Shown: positions 1 through 7,710, counted from the stretch's first letter. The stretch: DNA of 22,957 nt from an uncultured Collinsella sp. (GCA_959600835.1 CAUGNQ010000030.1:1-22957), one strand, 5' to 3'. Program-made: numbers and translations. Notes: generated from the sequence alone by a model not told the origin.

Positions 1-29
1 TTCAAACCGGGCTCGAACGAACATGCCTA

Positions 30-200
30 TTGACAATGGCTTTCTCATATTACAATAGGGCGTCATTGCTTAACAGAATATAGTCTTAGGGTTCTTGCGA
101 CTTAGGGGTTCTGCCGAGCGGCTGAATACCTCGGCGACCGACCTCTGAAGAAAACAAAACCGCCGCAATGAGGATTGTACTCATCGCGGCGGTTTTGTTT
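30..200 (+). ncRNA. Possible small plus-strand transcript (weak)
   Basis: A TTGACA box at 30-35 is followed by TACAAT (45-50, spacing 9... too short to count from the box start; 15 nt between boxes by my count of 36-50 is not exact) or CAATAG after 17 nt, ahead of about 140 nt with no credible reading frame, ending in the hairpin at 151-200, which has a T-rich tract on this strand too. The stretch contains a short tandem echo of CTTAGGGTTCT at 85 and 101 and a 6-bp GCCGAG/CTCGGC stem near 114-136. This would fit a small RNA or the leader of something lost, but nothing identifies a family. The -10 assignment is ambiguous. Confidence 0.2.
151..200 (-). terminator. Intrinsic terminator of trpS
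   Basis: An inverted repeat with arms AACCGCCGC (158-166) and GCGGCGGTT (185-193), extended by further partial pairing (AATGAG/CTCAT), begins 22 bases past the trpS stop. On the minus strand it ends in TTTTGTTTT. It is nearly symmetric and could also stop plus-strand transcription. Confidence 0.85.
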
Positions 201-222
201 GACTGCTGTTTATTGTTCTCGG

Positions 223-1272
223 CTAGTACACCATGCCCATGGCGTCCTGAACCTCGCCCAGGGTCTGCTCGGCGATCTCATTGGCGCGACGGTTGCCCTC
301 GTGCAGGACGTCCTTTACGTAATCCAGGTCGTTCTCGTAGCGCTGGCGACGCTCACGGATCGGCGCGAAGTACTCGTTGACGGCCTCGGTCACGTACTTC
401 TTGAGCTGGCCGGAGCCGCCCATGCCAATCTCCTCGGCAATCTCGACTTCGGAACGGCCGGTGCAGATGGCGGCCGTCGAAAGCAGACCGGACACGCCGG
501 GGCGGTTCTCGGGATCGAACGTGATCATGCGCTCGGAGTCGGTCTGGCTCTTCTTGATGCGCTTGGCCGTCTCCTCGGCGGTCATCGAGATGTTGATGGC
601 GTTACCGTAGCTCTTGCTCATCTTGCGACCGTCCAGGCCCGGCAGCAGCGGGGTCTCGGACAGCAGTGCGTCGACCTCGGGGAACACCTTGCCGTAACGG
701 TTGTTAAAGCGGCGGGCGATGGTGCGGGTGAGCTCGATGTGCGGCAGCTGGTCGCGACCGACGGGCACCACATTGCCCTTGCAGAACAGGATGTCGCAGG
801 CCTGGTGCACCGGGTAGGTGAGCAGAAGGCCGGTGAGCTCGTGGCCCGAGGCCTCCATCTCGGCCTTGACCGTGGGGTTGCGCGCCAGCTCGGCCTCGGA
901 GACCAGCGACAGGAACGGCAGCATGAGCTGGTTTGCGGCGGGTACGGCGGAGTGCGCGTAGATCATGGTCTTGTCGGGGTCGATGCCGCAGGCAAGGTAG
1001 TCCATGACCATGTTGTACACGTTGTCCTGGATGTGCTCGGTCGTATCGCGGTCAGTGATGACTTGGTAGTCGGCGATGAGCACGTTGGTCTTGGCGCCCA
1101 TGTTCTGCAGCTCAACACGGCCCTTGAGGGTGCCGAAGTAGTGACCCAGGTGCAGACGGCCGGTGGGGCGGTCGCCGGTGAGCATGGTGAACTTCTCGGG
1201 CGTTTTGGCCAGGCCCTCGCGAATGGCGTTGCTCTTTTGCAGCGCGACTTCGTAGCTGTTCTCGTTTGGCAT
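223..1272 (-). CDS. trpS: Tryptophanyl-tRNA synthetase
   Basis: A class Ic aminoacyl-tRNA synthetase that charges tRNA-Trp in the cytoplasm. The 349-residue product has the ATP-binding HIGH-type motif HLGH (residues 41-44, inside TGDRPTGRLHLGH), the VGRDQ segment (171-175) and the KMSKS loop exactly as KMSKS (217-221). This is the usual order, and the length is normal for bacterial TrpS. I chose the ATG at 1272 because AGGAG lies just upstream (about 1278-1282); the frame stays open 40 codons further but that extension is arginine-rich and non-homologous-looking. A terminator follows at 151-200. The next upstream gene on the same strand, the glycan-lipid transferase, ends 161 bases away with no clear terminator between, so read-through is possible. 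Confidence 0.96.
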   Translation of the reverse strand: MPNENSYEVALQKSNAIREGLAKTPEKFTMLTGDRPTGRLHLGHYFGTLKGRVELQNMGAKTNVLIADYQVITDRDTTEHIQDNVYNMVMDYLACGIDPDKTMIYAHSAVPAANQLMLPFLSLVSEAELARNPTVKAEMEASGHELTGLLLTYPVHQACDILFCKGNVVPVGRDQLPHIELTRTIARRFNNRYGKVFPEVDALLSETPLLPGLDGRKMSKSYGNAINISMTAEETAKRIKKSQTDSERMITFDPENRPGVSGLLSTAAICTGRSEVEIAEEIGMGGSGQLKKYVTEAVNEYFAPIRERRQRYENDLDYVKDVLHEGNRRANEIAEQTLGEVQDAMGMVY

Positions 1273-1433
1273 GATTGCTCCTAACGTATGTTCATGGGTC
1301 AAGATGATAACGCGTTTATTGGAGGGGCGGGTCGTAAGTAGGCGAGGGACGGGAGAGCGGCGGCTTGTGCGATGGGCGCGGCGTGGCTGCACGTTTGGCC
1401 GGCGGCGTCTGGACGCATCCTCGGCAGCTTACC

Positions 1434-2633
1434 CTAGCGCCTGTGGTGGCGCTCCTCCTTGCGTTCTTCTGCTGCCTGCTCCTCTTGCTTAAAGGCGGGA
1501 TCGTCGGGGGTGACGAGCTCGTCCTCGTGCGTGCGCTTGTTGTAATGGTGACGCAACACGGGCTCAAACAGATGTAGATGCTTGGCAAAGGCCGCCGAAC
1601 CAATGGCGAGCACGGTAAAGATGAGCACGCGCATGGGCACCTCGACCTGGTTAATCGCGGCGGCGCCGGCCGAAAGCATGATGCACCAGGCGTAGATGAG
1701 GAGCACTGCCTGTTTTTGGTTGTAGCCTTCTTGGATCAGGCGGTGGTGGATGTGGCCCTTGTCGGCCTGCCCGATGCTAATGTGGGCGCGCTTGCGGCGC
1801 ACGATGGCGCTAAACGTGTCGATGATGGGCACGCCGGCAACGATGAGCGGAATGATAAGCGAGGTGAGCGCGGCGGTGCGGCTCACGTTGAGCAGCGAGA
1901 TGGAGCCCAGCGCAAAGCCCAGAAGCAGCGACCCCGAGTCGCCCAAGAAGATGCTTGCGGGGTTGAAGTTGTAGCGCAAAAAGGCCAGACAGGCGCCAAA
2001 GAGCGCAATGGAGAGCGCGGCGGCGTCGATGCGGCCCGAGAGAACGGCCATCGAAAACATGGTGAACGACGCGATGCCGCAGATGCCCGTGGCCAAGCCG
2101 TCGAGGCCGTCGATGAGGTTAATGATGTTGGTGAATGCCACCAGATAGATCACGGTGATGGGGTAGGCGAGCCACCCGAGCATGATTTCGCCGGGGGCAA
2201 ACGGGTTGACGATGACGCCGATCCGCAGGCCGCCGATACAGGCGATGAGCGCGGCGAGGACCTGCCCGGCCAGCTTTTGCTTGGGCTTGAGTTGGAAGAC
2301 GTCGTCGATAGCGCCGGTCGCAAAGATGACGGTAAAGGAGAGCGCCAGCATGGGATAGCTAATGTGAAGGCGCGGGTGCGGCACCAGGACGGGTGGCCAG
2401 CCTAGGTGCCAGGTGCCTAGGATTTGCACAATGCAGGCAACGACCAGGCCCAAAAACACCGCCGTTCCGCCCAAACGCGGGATGGGTTTTGTGTTGATGC
2501 GGCGCTTAGAAGGATAGTCGACGGCATCGAGCTTAATTGCCAAGCGCTTGACCAGGGGCACCGCGAGGAAGGTCGTGATAAAGGCCGCCGCTGCCACGCA
2601 TAGGTACGGTATGTAGCTCGGGGATGAAGCCAT
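1434..2633 (-). CDS. MraY/WecA/TagO-family phospho-sugar transferase (undecaprenyl-phosphate GlcNAc-1-phosphate transferase type)
   Basis: An integral membrane enzyme of the polyprenyl-phosphate N-acetylhexosamine-1-phosphate transferase superfamily. It would load a sugar-1-phosphate onto undecaprenyl phosphate on the cytoplasmic face, starting a cell-wall polymer or surface glycan. The family motifs are visible in order: KPIPRLGG (49-56), AIDD (108-111, the Mg-binding aspartates), NLIDGLDGLA (172-181), FLGDSGS (229-235) and HIHH (294-297). There are about ten hydrophobic segments and a charged tail rich in Glu/Arg/His. The HIHHRL motif and no MraY-specific context point to the WecA/TagO side rather than MraY itself. 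The start is uncertain: ATG at 2633 has only a weak GGCGG upstream, and a TTG at 2651 would add six residues. A plausible promoter lies at 2705-2734. Confidence 0.92.
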   Translation of the reverse strand: MASSPSYIPYLCVAAAAFITTFLAVPLVKRLAIKLDAVDYPSKRRINTKPIPRLGGTAVFLGLVVACIVQILGTWHLGWPPVLVPHPRLHISYPMLALSFTVIFATGAIDDVFQLKPKQKLAGQVLAALIACIGGLRIGVIVNPFAPGEIMLGWLAYPITVIYLVAFTNIINLIDGLDGLATGICGIASFTMFSMAVLSGRIDAAALSIALFGACLAFLRYNFNPASIFLGDSGSLLLGFALGSISLLNVSRTAALTSLIIPLIVAGVPIIDTFSAIVRRKRAHISIGQADKGHIHHRLIQEGYNQKQAVLLIYAWCIMLSAGAAAINQVEVPMRVLIFTVLAIGSAAFAKHLHLFEPVLRHHYNKRTHEDELVTPDDPAFKQEEQAAEERKEERHHRR

Positions 2634-2704
2634 GAATCTAAAAACCGCCAAGCGTCGAAGGAAAAGGTCAGAAGAACGCCATGCGCAAAGGGCATAGCCG
2701 AACC

Positions 2705-2734
2705 ATAATACTCGACCAAGGGGGGTGCATGTAA
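2705..2734 (-). promoter_or_regulatory. Candidate sigma-70-type promoter of the glycan-lipid transferase gene
   Basis: On the minus strand TTACAT (2734-2729) and TATTAT (2710-2705) are separated by 18 bases, about 70 bases upstream of the ATG at 2633. The -10 box is good and the -35 box moderate. No other candidate was seen between the gene and the upstream RNA element. Confidence 0.4.
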
Positions 2735-2840
2735 TTGCACGCAGCGATAATCACGCGCTTACCAGATATTGGGATGTTGTCGATGGCTTGTCGGGATGCC
2801 GACGGGGATCCATATGGACTGTAATGGTGATTTTCGGCAA

Positions 2841-3009
2841 AAGAAAACCACCCCCCACGTTACGAAAATGAACCCACCTAAAACAGGTGGGTGCCCTCAT
2901 CGACTGTTCCAGCGTCCTTAACAACGAAGGATACCTGTACTAGGTACGACTGTGTGGGCTCCCTAAATAAACGCGACGGTTCACCCAGTTGCTCCGCGGG
3001 GGGCGGAAT
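2841..3009 (-). ncRNA. ssrS: Structured non-coding RNA, probable 6S RNA
   Basis: Read on the minus strand, this 169-nt stretch begins just after a TATGAT box (3021-3016). Its ends close on each other: CCGCCCCCCGCG (3006-2995) pairs with CGTGGGGGGTGG (2859-2848) over 12 bp with two G-U pairs, followed by a TTTTCTTTT tract. Inside are a perfect hairpin ACCCACCT/AGGTGGGT (2892-2885 with 2879-2872), TCCTT/AAGGA and ACCT/AGGT stems, and a GAGGGCACCCACCT stretch like the 3' side of many 6S RNAs. Length, a single long closed rod, terminal stem with U-tail and lack of any reading frame fit 6S RNA, which binds the RNA polymerase holoenzyme as a promoter mimic. That a structured RNA is encoded is fairly sure; the 6S name is from family resemblance only. 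Confidence 0.6.
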
Positions 3010-3015
3010 ACCTAC

Positions 3016-3045
3016 ATCATAAAGCGGCACTTTATCGATTCCAGT
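3016..3045 (-). promoter_or_regulatory. Promoter of the 6S-like RNA
   Basis: TATGAT on the minus strand (3021-3016) sits 7-10 bases before the 5' arm of the closing stem at 3006, so it predicts the RNA 5' end at about 3009. The -35 side is weak (CTGGAA, 3044-3039, spacing 17). Confidence 0.45.
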
Positions 3046-3046
3046 C

Positions 3047-3075
3047 TTGACATTACAAAAATCGTGTCGGACGAT
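3047..3075 (+). promoter_or_regulatory. Candidate promoter of the radical-SAM gene
   Basis: A perfect TTGACA (3047-3052) is followed after 17 bases by GACGAT (3070-3075), about 85 bases before the start codon at 3160. The -10 box is poor. It overlaps the upstream side of the divergent RNA promoter, so the two may share control. Confidence 0.35.
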
Positions 3076-3159
3076 TACGGCGCCTTGGGGCTCGAGCCGT
3101 CTACGCGGCCTGGCCCTTTACGTTTGAGCTGCTGAATCGTTGTTTTGGAGCATGTTTTT

Positions 3160-4104
3160 ATGCCGACGTCGTTGACCGAACTTTTTTCGCCCGCCTGCCA
3201 TTTGTGTCCCCGCCGTTGCGGTGCGGCGCGCGATGAGGGCGTGCGCGGCGTATGCGGTGCTAACGACACGCTCAGGGTGGCCCGCGCGGCGCTTCATATG
3301 TGGGAGGAGCCGCCTATCTCGGGCGAGGCCGGTTCGGGCACGATCTTCTTTAGCGGCTGCTCGCTCAAATGTATCTATTGCCAGAACCACGAGATCTCGA
3401 CCGGCAATTTTGGCCTTGAGATTTCGCCTGAGCGTTTGGTCGAGATTATGCTGGAACTGCAGGACCAGGGCGCCAACAACATCAACCTGGTGACTGCGAC
3501 GCATTATGCTCACCTGCTGCCGGCCGCGATTGCCACAGCGAGGGAGCGCGGGCTGGACATCCCGATCGTTTACAACACGAGCGGCTATGAGCGGGCGAGT
3601 GCCGTAGCTGCCCTGGGTGACCTGGTCGATGTGTGGCTCACCGACTTTAAATATGCCGATGCCGGGCTTGCGCAGTCGCTTTCTCATATTAAGGACTACC
3701 CGCGCGTGGCCGTGTCGGGCCTGGCACAGATGGCGTGCGAGATCGAGCGCCGCGGGGGAGAGCTGGTGGACGAGGACGGGCTCATGAGGCGCGGCATAAT
3801 CGTGCGTCATCTGGTGCTGCCGGGGCATGCGGACGATTCGTGCCGCGTGTTGGACCTGGTGTGGCAGACGGTGGGCGACGTGCCGATCTCGGTCATGAAC
3901 CAGTACACGCCCAATGCCCTCATGCGCGAACAAGGCGGCGACCTGGCGCGCGCCGTGACGCGCGAGGAGTACGAGCAGGTGCTCGACCATGCCGACGACC
4001 TGGGCTTTACGACGATGTTTTGGCAAGAAGGCGGCGCGGTAGACGAGAGCTTTACCCCGGCGTTCGATACCACCGGTGTTCTTACTAGTGCTCAAACCAG
4101 CTAA
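3160..4104 (+). CDS. Radical-SAM protein, PflA-like (COG1313 type)
   Basis: A 314-residue radical-SAM protein. The 4Fe-4S/SAM motif is CSLKCIYC (Cys67, Cys71, Cys74), the CX3CX2C form. An N-terminal cysteine group CHLCPRRC...C (Cys13, 16, 20, 32) precedes it, as in the 'pyruvate formate-lyase activating enzyme-like' proteins of unknown substrate. The glycine-rich stretch of the SAM barrel and later strands (NINLVTATHY, IPIVYNTSGYE) are intact. It is shorter on accessory domains than true PflA and is not next to a glycyl-radical enzyme, so activation of pyruvate formate-lyase should not be assumed. The ATG at 3160 is preferred: GGAG at 3147-3150 is its ribosome site, and the alternative in-frame TTG at 3145 lies on that site. 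The gene is monocistronic, followed by a palindromic element. Confidence 0.9.
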   Translation: MPTSLTELFSPACHLCPRRCGAARDEGVRGVCGANDTLRVARAALHMWEEPPISGEAGSGTIFFSGCSLKCIYCQNHEISTGNFGLEISPERLVEIMLELQDQGANNINLVTATHYAHLLPAAIATARERGLDIPIVYNTSGYERASAVAALGDLVDVWLTDFKYADAGLAQSLSHIKDYPRVAVSGLAQMACEIERRGGELVDEDGLMRRGIIVRHLVLPGHADDSCRVLDLVWQTVGDVPISVMNQYTPNALMREQGGDLARAVTREEYEQVLDHADDLGFTTMFWQEGGAVDESFTPAFDTTGVLTSAQTS

Positions 4105-4126
4105 TCTGGGACGAGGCTCTTTGAGT

Positions 4127-4230
4127 AGTCTTTTTGGGACGGGGCTGTTTTAGCTACCCCTGCCGCTGTTCGACCAAACCGTTCGCGTTGTCTGTCGGGG
4201 TAGCTAAAACAGCCGCGTCCCAAAAAGACT
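4127..4230. repeat. 104-bp palindromic element with 34-nt arms
   Basis: The arms 4127-4160 and 4197-4230 are inverted copies matching at 33 of 34 positions, around a 36-nt spacer. Each arm holds TTTTTGGGACGGGGCTGTTTT-like sequence; a partial direct echo, GGGACGAGGCT, lies just outside at 4109-4119. There is no U-tract after the right arm, so this is not an ordinary terminator, although the RNA hairpin would be very stable on both strands. A small non-autonomous mobile element or REP-like intergenic repeat is the better reading. Confidence 0.75.
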
Positions 4231-4242
4231 GGGTATTGGGCG

Positions 4243-4270
4243 TTGACAGTTGGCGAGCCGTAGGTAAAAT
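4243..4270 (+). promoter_or_regulatory. tRNA-Ala promoter
   Basis: A consensus TTGACA (4243-4248) and TAAAAT (4265-4270) are separated by 16 bases and end 13 bases before the tRNA, giving a start point at about 4277. Confidence 0.8.
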
Positions 4271-4283
4271 ATCAACTTGTCCT

Positions 4284-4356
4284 GGGGACGTAGCTCAGTT
4301 GGGAGAGCGCTGCCGTCGCATGGCAGAGGCCGAGGGTTCGACTCCCTTCGTCTCCA
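4284..4356 (+). tRNA. tRNA-Ala(CGC)
   Basis: A 73-nt cloverleaf: acceptor GGGGACG/CGTCTCC with one G-U pair, D stem GCTC/GAGC, anticodon stem CTGCC/GGCAG around the loop GTCGCAT (anticodon CGC, reading the alanine codon GCG), and T arm GAGGG-TTCGACT-CCCTT. The 3' CCA is not encoded (A is followed by CCC), unlike the tRNAs at the right end of the window. Confidence 0.96.
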
Positions 4357-4371
4357 CCCTTGGATTTGATA

Positions 4372-4402
4372 AGCCGCTGACATTGTGTCGGCGGCTTTTT
4401 TT
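4372..4402 (+). terminator. Terminator after tRNA-Ala
   Basis: An 11-bp stem AGCCGCTGACA/TGTCGGCGGCT with a TTG loop is followed by a run of seven T, 15 bases past the tRNA. Confidence 0.9.
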
Positions 4403-4420
4403 AAAAGAAAGGGCTGTACC

Positions 4421-4861
4421 ATGGCCAAGCTTGAGTCCCAACCACTGTCTGCCGAGGAACGCGCCGAGTTGGAAGAGCTCCGCGCCGAGAAAGCTCGTCG
4501 CGAGGCCCAGGAAGAGGCACGCCGCGAGCGTGAGGAGCTGGCCGCCCTGCGTGCCGAGCGCGAGAAGGCCGAGGAGGCCGCCGCGAACGTCGCCCCCGCG
4601 CCCAAGCCCGCCGCCGCGAAGCCCGCGCCCACCGCACCTAAACCTCAGCCTAAAAAGGTCGCTCGTTCCAAGTCCGTCGAGCCCAAGCCGAGCCGTGACG
4701 AGATGACCTTTGCCCAGCGCATGGTTACCTCCAAGGAGCCTACGGGCGAGAACGAGATCCCTGGCATGGCGCCGGCTCAAAAAATCATCATTGTCCTTGC
4801 CCTCATCGCGTTTGTCATCTTTATGGGCTACACGATCCTGACCAGCATGGGCCTGCTCTAG
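4421..4861 (+). CDS. Small tail-anchored coiled-coil protein of unknown function
   Basis: I do not recognise a family. The 146-residue product has three parts: a highly charged Glu/Arg/Ala heptad-like helix (about 8-55, probable coiled coil), a Pro/Ala/Lys linker (about 56-90), and one hydrophobic segment near the C-terminus (about 122-143). That predicts a C-tail-anchored membrane protein with its bulk in the cytoplasm. The ATG at 4421 has AAGAAAGGG ending seven bases upstream, so the 12-codon extension that overlaps the tRNA terminator is discounted. The gene lies 84 bases ahead of the nicotinate phosphoribosyltransferase gene with no terminator between, so co-transcription is likely. The low complexity makes homology calls unsafe. 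Confidence 0.75.
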   Translation: MAKLESQPLSAEERAELEELRAEKARREAQEEARREREELAALRAEREKAEEAAANVAPAPKPAAAKPAPTAPKPQPKKVARSKSVEPKPSRDEMTFAQRMVTSKEPTGENEIPGMAPAQKIIIVLALIAFVIFMGYTILTSMGLL

Positions 4862-4945
4862 CCCATTCGCGCTGGGTGCCATGCCCGAACACTCTGCCCT
4901 TTTCCAACCCTCAACCTCTGCACAACGCATCCGAAAGGTCGCCCC

Positions 4946-6451
4946 ATGGCTTTGACCGACATCTCGCATCCCACCGACATTGCAATGCTCACCGATCTGT
5001 ACGAGCTCACTATGGCCCAGGGCCTGTGGGAGAGCGGCAAGGCCAATGAGCAGGGTTGTTTTACCGCGTTTTACCGCGACCATCCCTTTGGCAGCGCCTA
5101 TGCCGTCATGTGCGGCACCGCCGAGCTGCCCGAGCTGGTCGAGAACCTGCGCTTTACGCCCGAGGATATCGACTACCTCGCCTCACTCCAGGCCCCGGCC
5201 GGCGGTGCGATGTTCAAGCCTGCATTCCTCGACTACCTGCGCGATTTTCATGCACATGTAAACATCGACGCCGTCCCCGAGGGCGAGCTCGTCTTTCCGC
5301 GCGAACCCATGGTTCGCGTCACCGGTCCCGCGCTGGAGTGCCAGCTGCTCGAAACGGCGCTGCTCAACATCGTCGGCTTCCAGACGCTTGTCGCCACCAA
5401 GACGGCGCGCGTGGTGCTGGCGGCGGACGGCCGTCCCGTTGCCGAGTTTGGCCTGCGCCGCGCCCAGGGTCCCGATGGCGGGCTGGCCGTCGCGCGCGCG
5501 AGCTACGTTGCCGGCTGCTCCTCTACGTCCAATGTGCTCGCCGGCCGCCGCTACGGTATTCCCGTCTTTGGCACGCATGCGCACAGCTGGGTCATGAGCT
5601 TCGACTCCGAGCTCGAGGCCTTCCGCGCCTTTGCCAAGTCGAGCCCCAAGAATTGCACGCTGCTCATCGACACCTACGACGTACGCGAGGGTTGCGAGCA
5701 TGCCATTACGGTTGCCAAGGAGATGGAAGCGGTGGGCGAGCGCCTGTCGGCCATTCGCATCGACTCCGGCGACCTCGCCAAGCTCTCCAAGTATGTGCGC
5801 GGCCGTTTTGATGCCGAGGGCCTGCCCTATGTGGGGATCTCGGTTTCTAACGATTTGGATGAGTACACGATTCAGTCGCTGCTCGACCAGGGCGCGCCTA
5901 TCGATAGCTTTGGCGTGGGCACCAAGCTCGCGACCTGCTACGACCAGCCGGCGCTGGGCGGCGTGTACAAGCTCGCCGCCCGCCGTGCGAGCGAGGCAGA
6001 TCCATGGACGCCGGTTGTCAAGCTCTCCGAGCAGCCCTACAAGCGCACGATCCCGGGTGTGCAACGCGTGCGCCGTTATTACGACGGCTTTGGCGGCCCG
6101 GTCTGCGACATGATCTACGACGAGGACCATCTGGCGGGGGAGGGCGCCGCGCGCGGCAATACCCTCGTAGCCGTGAACGATGCCGCCCTGGTGACCGACG
6201 TGTCCGAACTCGAGTATCGCGAGCTGCTGGTGCCGATCGTGCGCGATGGCAGTGCGGTGGCTCCGCGTGAGAGCATCCAGGACGCGCGCGAGCGCTGTGC
6301 TTGGGCGCTCGACCATCTGGACGCAGCTTTCAAGCGCTTCCTGTACCCGCAGACCTATGTGGTGGGTATGGAGCAGGGCCTGGCTCAGGTGCGCGACGAG
6401 CTCGTGCGTAAGAACATGGCCGCGGCCTCTGCCTTTCCCTGGGCTCACTAA
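4946..6451 (+). CDS. pncB: Nicotinate phosphoribosyltransferase
   Basis: Makes nicotinate mononucleotide from nicotinate and PRPP with ATP hydrolysis, in the Preiss-Handler route of NAD salvage; cytoplasmic. The 501-residue product has the family N-terminus LTDLYELTMAQGLW (15-28), the FGLRRAQGPDGGL segment (168-180), and GTHAHSWVMSF (209-219), whose histidine is the residue phosphorylated in the family. RIDSGDLAKLSKYVR and the later GVGTKLATCYD are the phosphate-binding barrel strands. The length fits the longer, Gram-positive/actinobacterial form. The start ATG has GAAAGG at 4933-4938. It lies between the coiled-coil gene and proB in one direction; no terminator is seen in the 79 bases before proB. 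Confidence 0.95.
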   Translation: MALTDISHPTDIAMLTDLYELTMAQGLWESGKANEQGCFTAFYRDHPFGSAYAVMCGTAELPELVENLRFTPEDIDYLASLQAPAGGAMFKPAFLDYLRDFHAHVNIDAVPEGELVFPREPMVRVTGPALECQLLETALLNIVGFQTLVATKTARVVLAADGRPVAEFGLRRAQGPDGGLAVARASYVAGCSSTSNVLAGRRYGIPVFGTHAHSWVMSFDSELEAFRAFAKSSPKNCTLLIDTYDVREGCEHAITVAKEMEAVGERLSAIRIDSGDLAKLSKYVRGRFDAEGLPYVGISVSNDLDEYTIQSLLDQGAPIDSFGVGTKLATCYDQPALGGVYKLAARRASEADPWTPVVKLSEQPYKRTIPGVQRVRRYYDGFGGPVCDMIYDEDHLAGEGAARGNTLVAVNDAALVTDVSELEYRELLVPIVRDGSAVAPRESIQDARERCAWALDHLDAAFKRFLYPQTYVVGMEQGLAQVRDELVRKNMAAASAFPWAH

Positions 6452-6530
6452 TTCCTTGGGCGGTAGGGGCGAGTCACGCTTCCCTGGCCGCCGGCTCGGC
6501 CGTTCGCTGAACAGTTGATTGGTTTGACGT

Positions 6531-7658
6531 ATGACGACTTCTTATAAAACGATGGTGGTAAAGATCGGTTCGTCCACGGTGGTGGGCGCCGACGGCAAGG
6601 TCAACCGCGCCTTTATCGGCGGGCTTGCCGATCAGGCCGCAGCGCTGCGCGAGCTTGGCTGGCGCCTGGTCGTGGTGAGCTCGGGCGCCATTGCCTGCGG
6701 CTATCCCGTGCTGGGCTTCGACCGTAAGCCGGTCGGTGACCTGCCGAGCCTGCAGGCCTGCGCCTCGGCCGGTCAGTGCATCATCTCGTCGGCCTACGAC
6801 GAGGAGTTCCATGCGCGCGACCTGCTCACCTCGCTCGTGCTGCTCACGCGTCACGACACGGCGCGCCGCACGTCCTACCTGCACGCGCGCGACGCCCTGC
6901 TGCGCCTTGTGGAGCTGGGTGTGGTGCCGGTCGTCAACGAGAACGATACCGTCACCGTCGATGAGATCAAGTTCGGTGACAATGACACGCTGGCGGCGCT
7001 TGTGAGCTGCCTGGTCTCTGCCGATCTGTGCGTGACGCTCTCGGACATCGACGGCCTCTACACCGCCAATCCGCATGAGGACCCGACGGCCGAGTTTGTC
7101 CCGGTCGTGCGAAAGATCGATGCCAAGATCATTGCCTCGGCGGGCGATTCTTCGACCTCGGTGGGTACGGGCGGCATGATCACTAAGATCCGCGCGAGCC
7201 GCATTTTGATGACGGCGGGCATTCAGAGCGTGATTTGCTCGGGCGAGGAGCCCGATGCGCTCGTGCGTCTGGCCCGCTGCGAGAGCGTGGGTACGCTGTT
7301 CGATCCGCCGGCGGAGCGCCTGGACATTGCGCCGCGCAAGCTGTGGATCGCACTGGGCGACAAGGCGCACGGCTCGGTGACGGTCGATGACGGCGCCGCG
7401 AAGGCGCTGGTCAGCCGCGGTTCGTCGCTGCTCGCGGTGGGTATTCGCGAGGTCGATGGCGTGTTTTCCGAGGGCGATGTGCTCGACGTGTGCGACCCGA
7501 GCGGCATGGTCGTCGCCCGCGGTATCGCCGAGGCCGATTCGGACGTGCTGGAGCTTGCCGCCGGCCGCCGCCAGGACCAGATTGCCAGCAACCGCCTGCT
7601 CGCAGACCTGGCCGAGAAGCCCGCGATCCATAGGGACAACTTGATAGTGTTTGCATAA
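6531..7658 (+). CDS. proB: Glutamate 5-kinase
   Basis: Phosphorylates glutamate to gamma-glutamyl phosphate, the first step of proline synthesis; ProA, encoded at 9291, uses the product. The 375-residue product starts with the amino-acid-kinase signature VVKIGSSTV (9-17), has VVSSGAI, the substrate segment VPVVNENDTV and the FGDNDTL/DIDGLYTANP nucleotide region. A C-terminal PUA domain follows (about 268-360). This is the standard two-domain bacterial form, full length. No clear ribosome site precedes the ATG at 6531; an alternative ATG at 6552 has none either. Translation may rely on transcription from the upstream operon. Proline feedback inhibition is typical of the family but not readable here. 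Confidence 0.96.
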   Translation: MTTSYKTMVVKIGSSTVVGADGKVNRAFIGGLADQAAALRELGWRLVVVSSGAIACGYPVLGFDRKPVGDLPSLQACASAGQCIISSAYDEEFHARDLLTSLVLLTRHDTARRTSYLHARDALLRLVELGVVPVVNENDTVTVDEIKFGDNDTLAALVSCLVSADLCVTLSDIDGLYTANPHEDPTAEFVPVVRKIDAKIIASAGDSSTSVGTGGMITKIRASRILMTAGIQSVICSGEEPDALVRLARCESVGTLFDPPAERLDIAPRKLWIALGDKAHGSVTVDDGAAKALVSRGSSLLAVGIREVDGVFSEGDVLDVCDPSGMVVARGIAEADSDVLELAAGRRQDQIASNRLLADLAEKPAIHRDNLIVFA

Positions 7659-7660
7659 AG

Positions 7661-7708
7661 AGAGGCAGCGCTGCGGCTCGTTTTGCCAGCAGTGCTGCCT
7701 CTCCTTTT
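7661..7708 (+). terminator. Terminator after proB
   Basis: An imperfect stem, AGAGGCAGC...GCTGCCTCT with inner GC pairs, begins two bases after the proB stop and is followed by CCTTTT. Confidence 0.75.
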
Positions 7709-7710
7709 CC

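Noticed and set aside
175..1284. Long open frame on the plus strand opposite trpS
   Set aside because: It is antisense to a clear synthetase; its Val/Gly/His/Leu-rich product is what reverse-reading of GC-rich coding sequence gives.
2841..3009. tmRNA, SRP RNA or RNase P RNA at the structured element
   Set aside because: It lacks the tRNA-like ends and tag frame of tmRNA, the GNAR tetraloop domain of SRP RNA, and is too short for RNase P RNA.
4127..4230. Reading the palindrome as the radical-SAM terminator
   Set aside because: The U-rich bases lie inside the stem and not after it, so it is not a standard intrinsic terminator.
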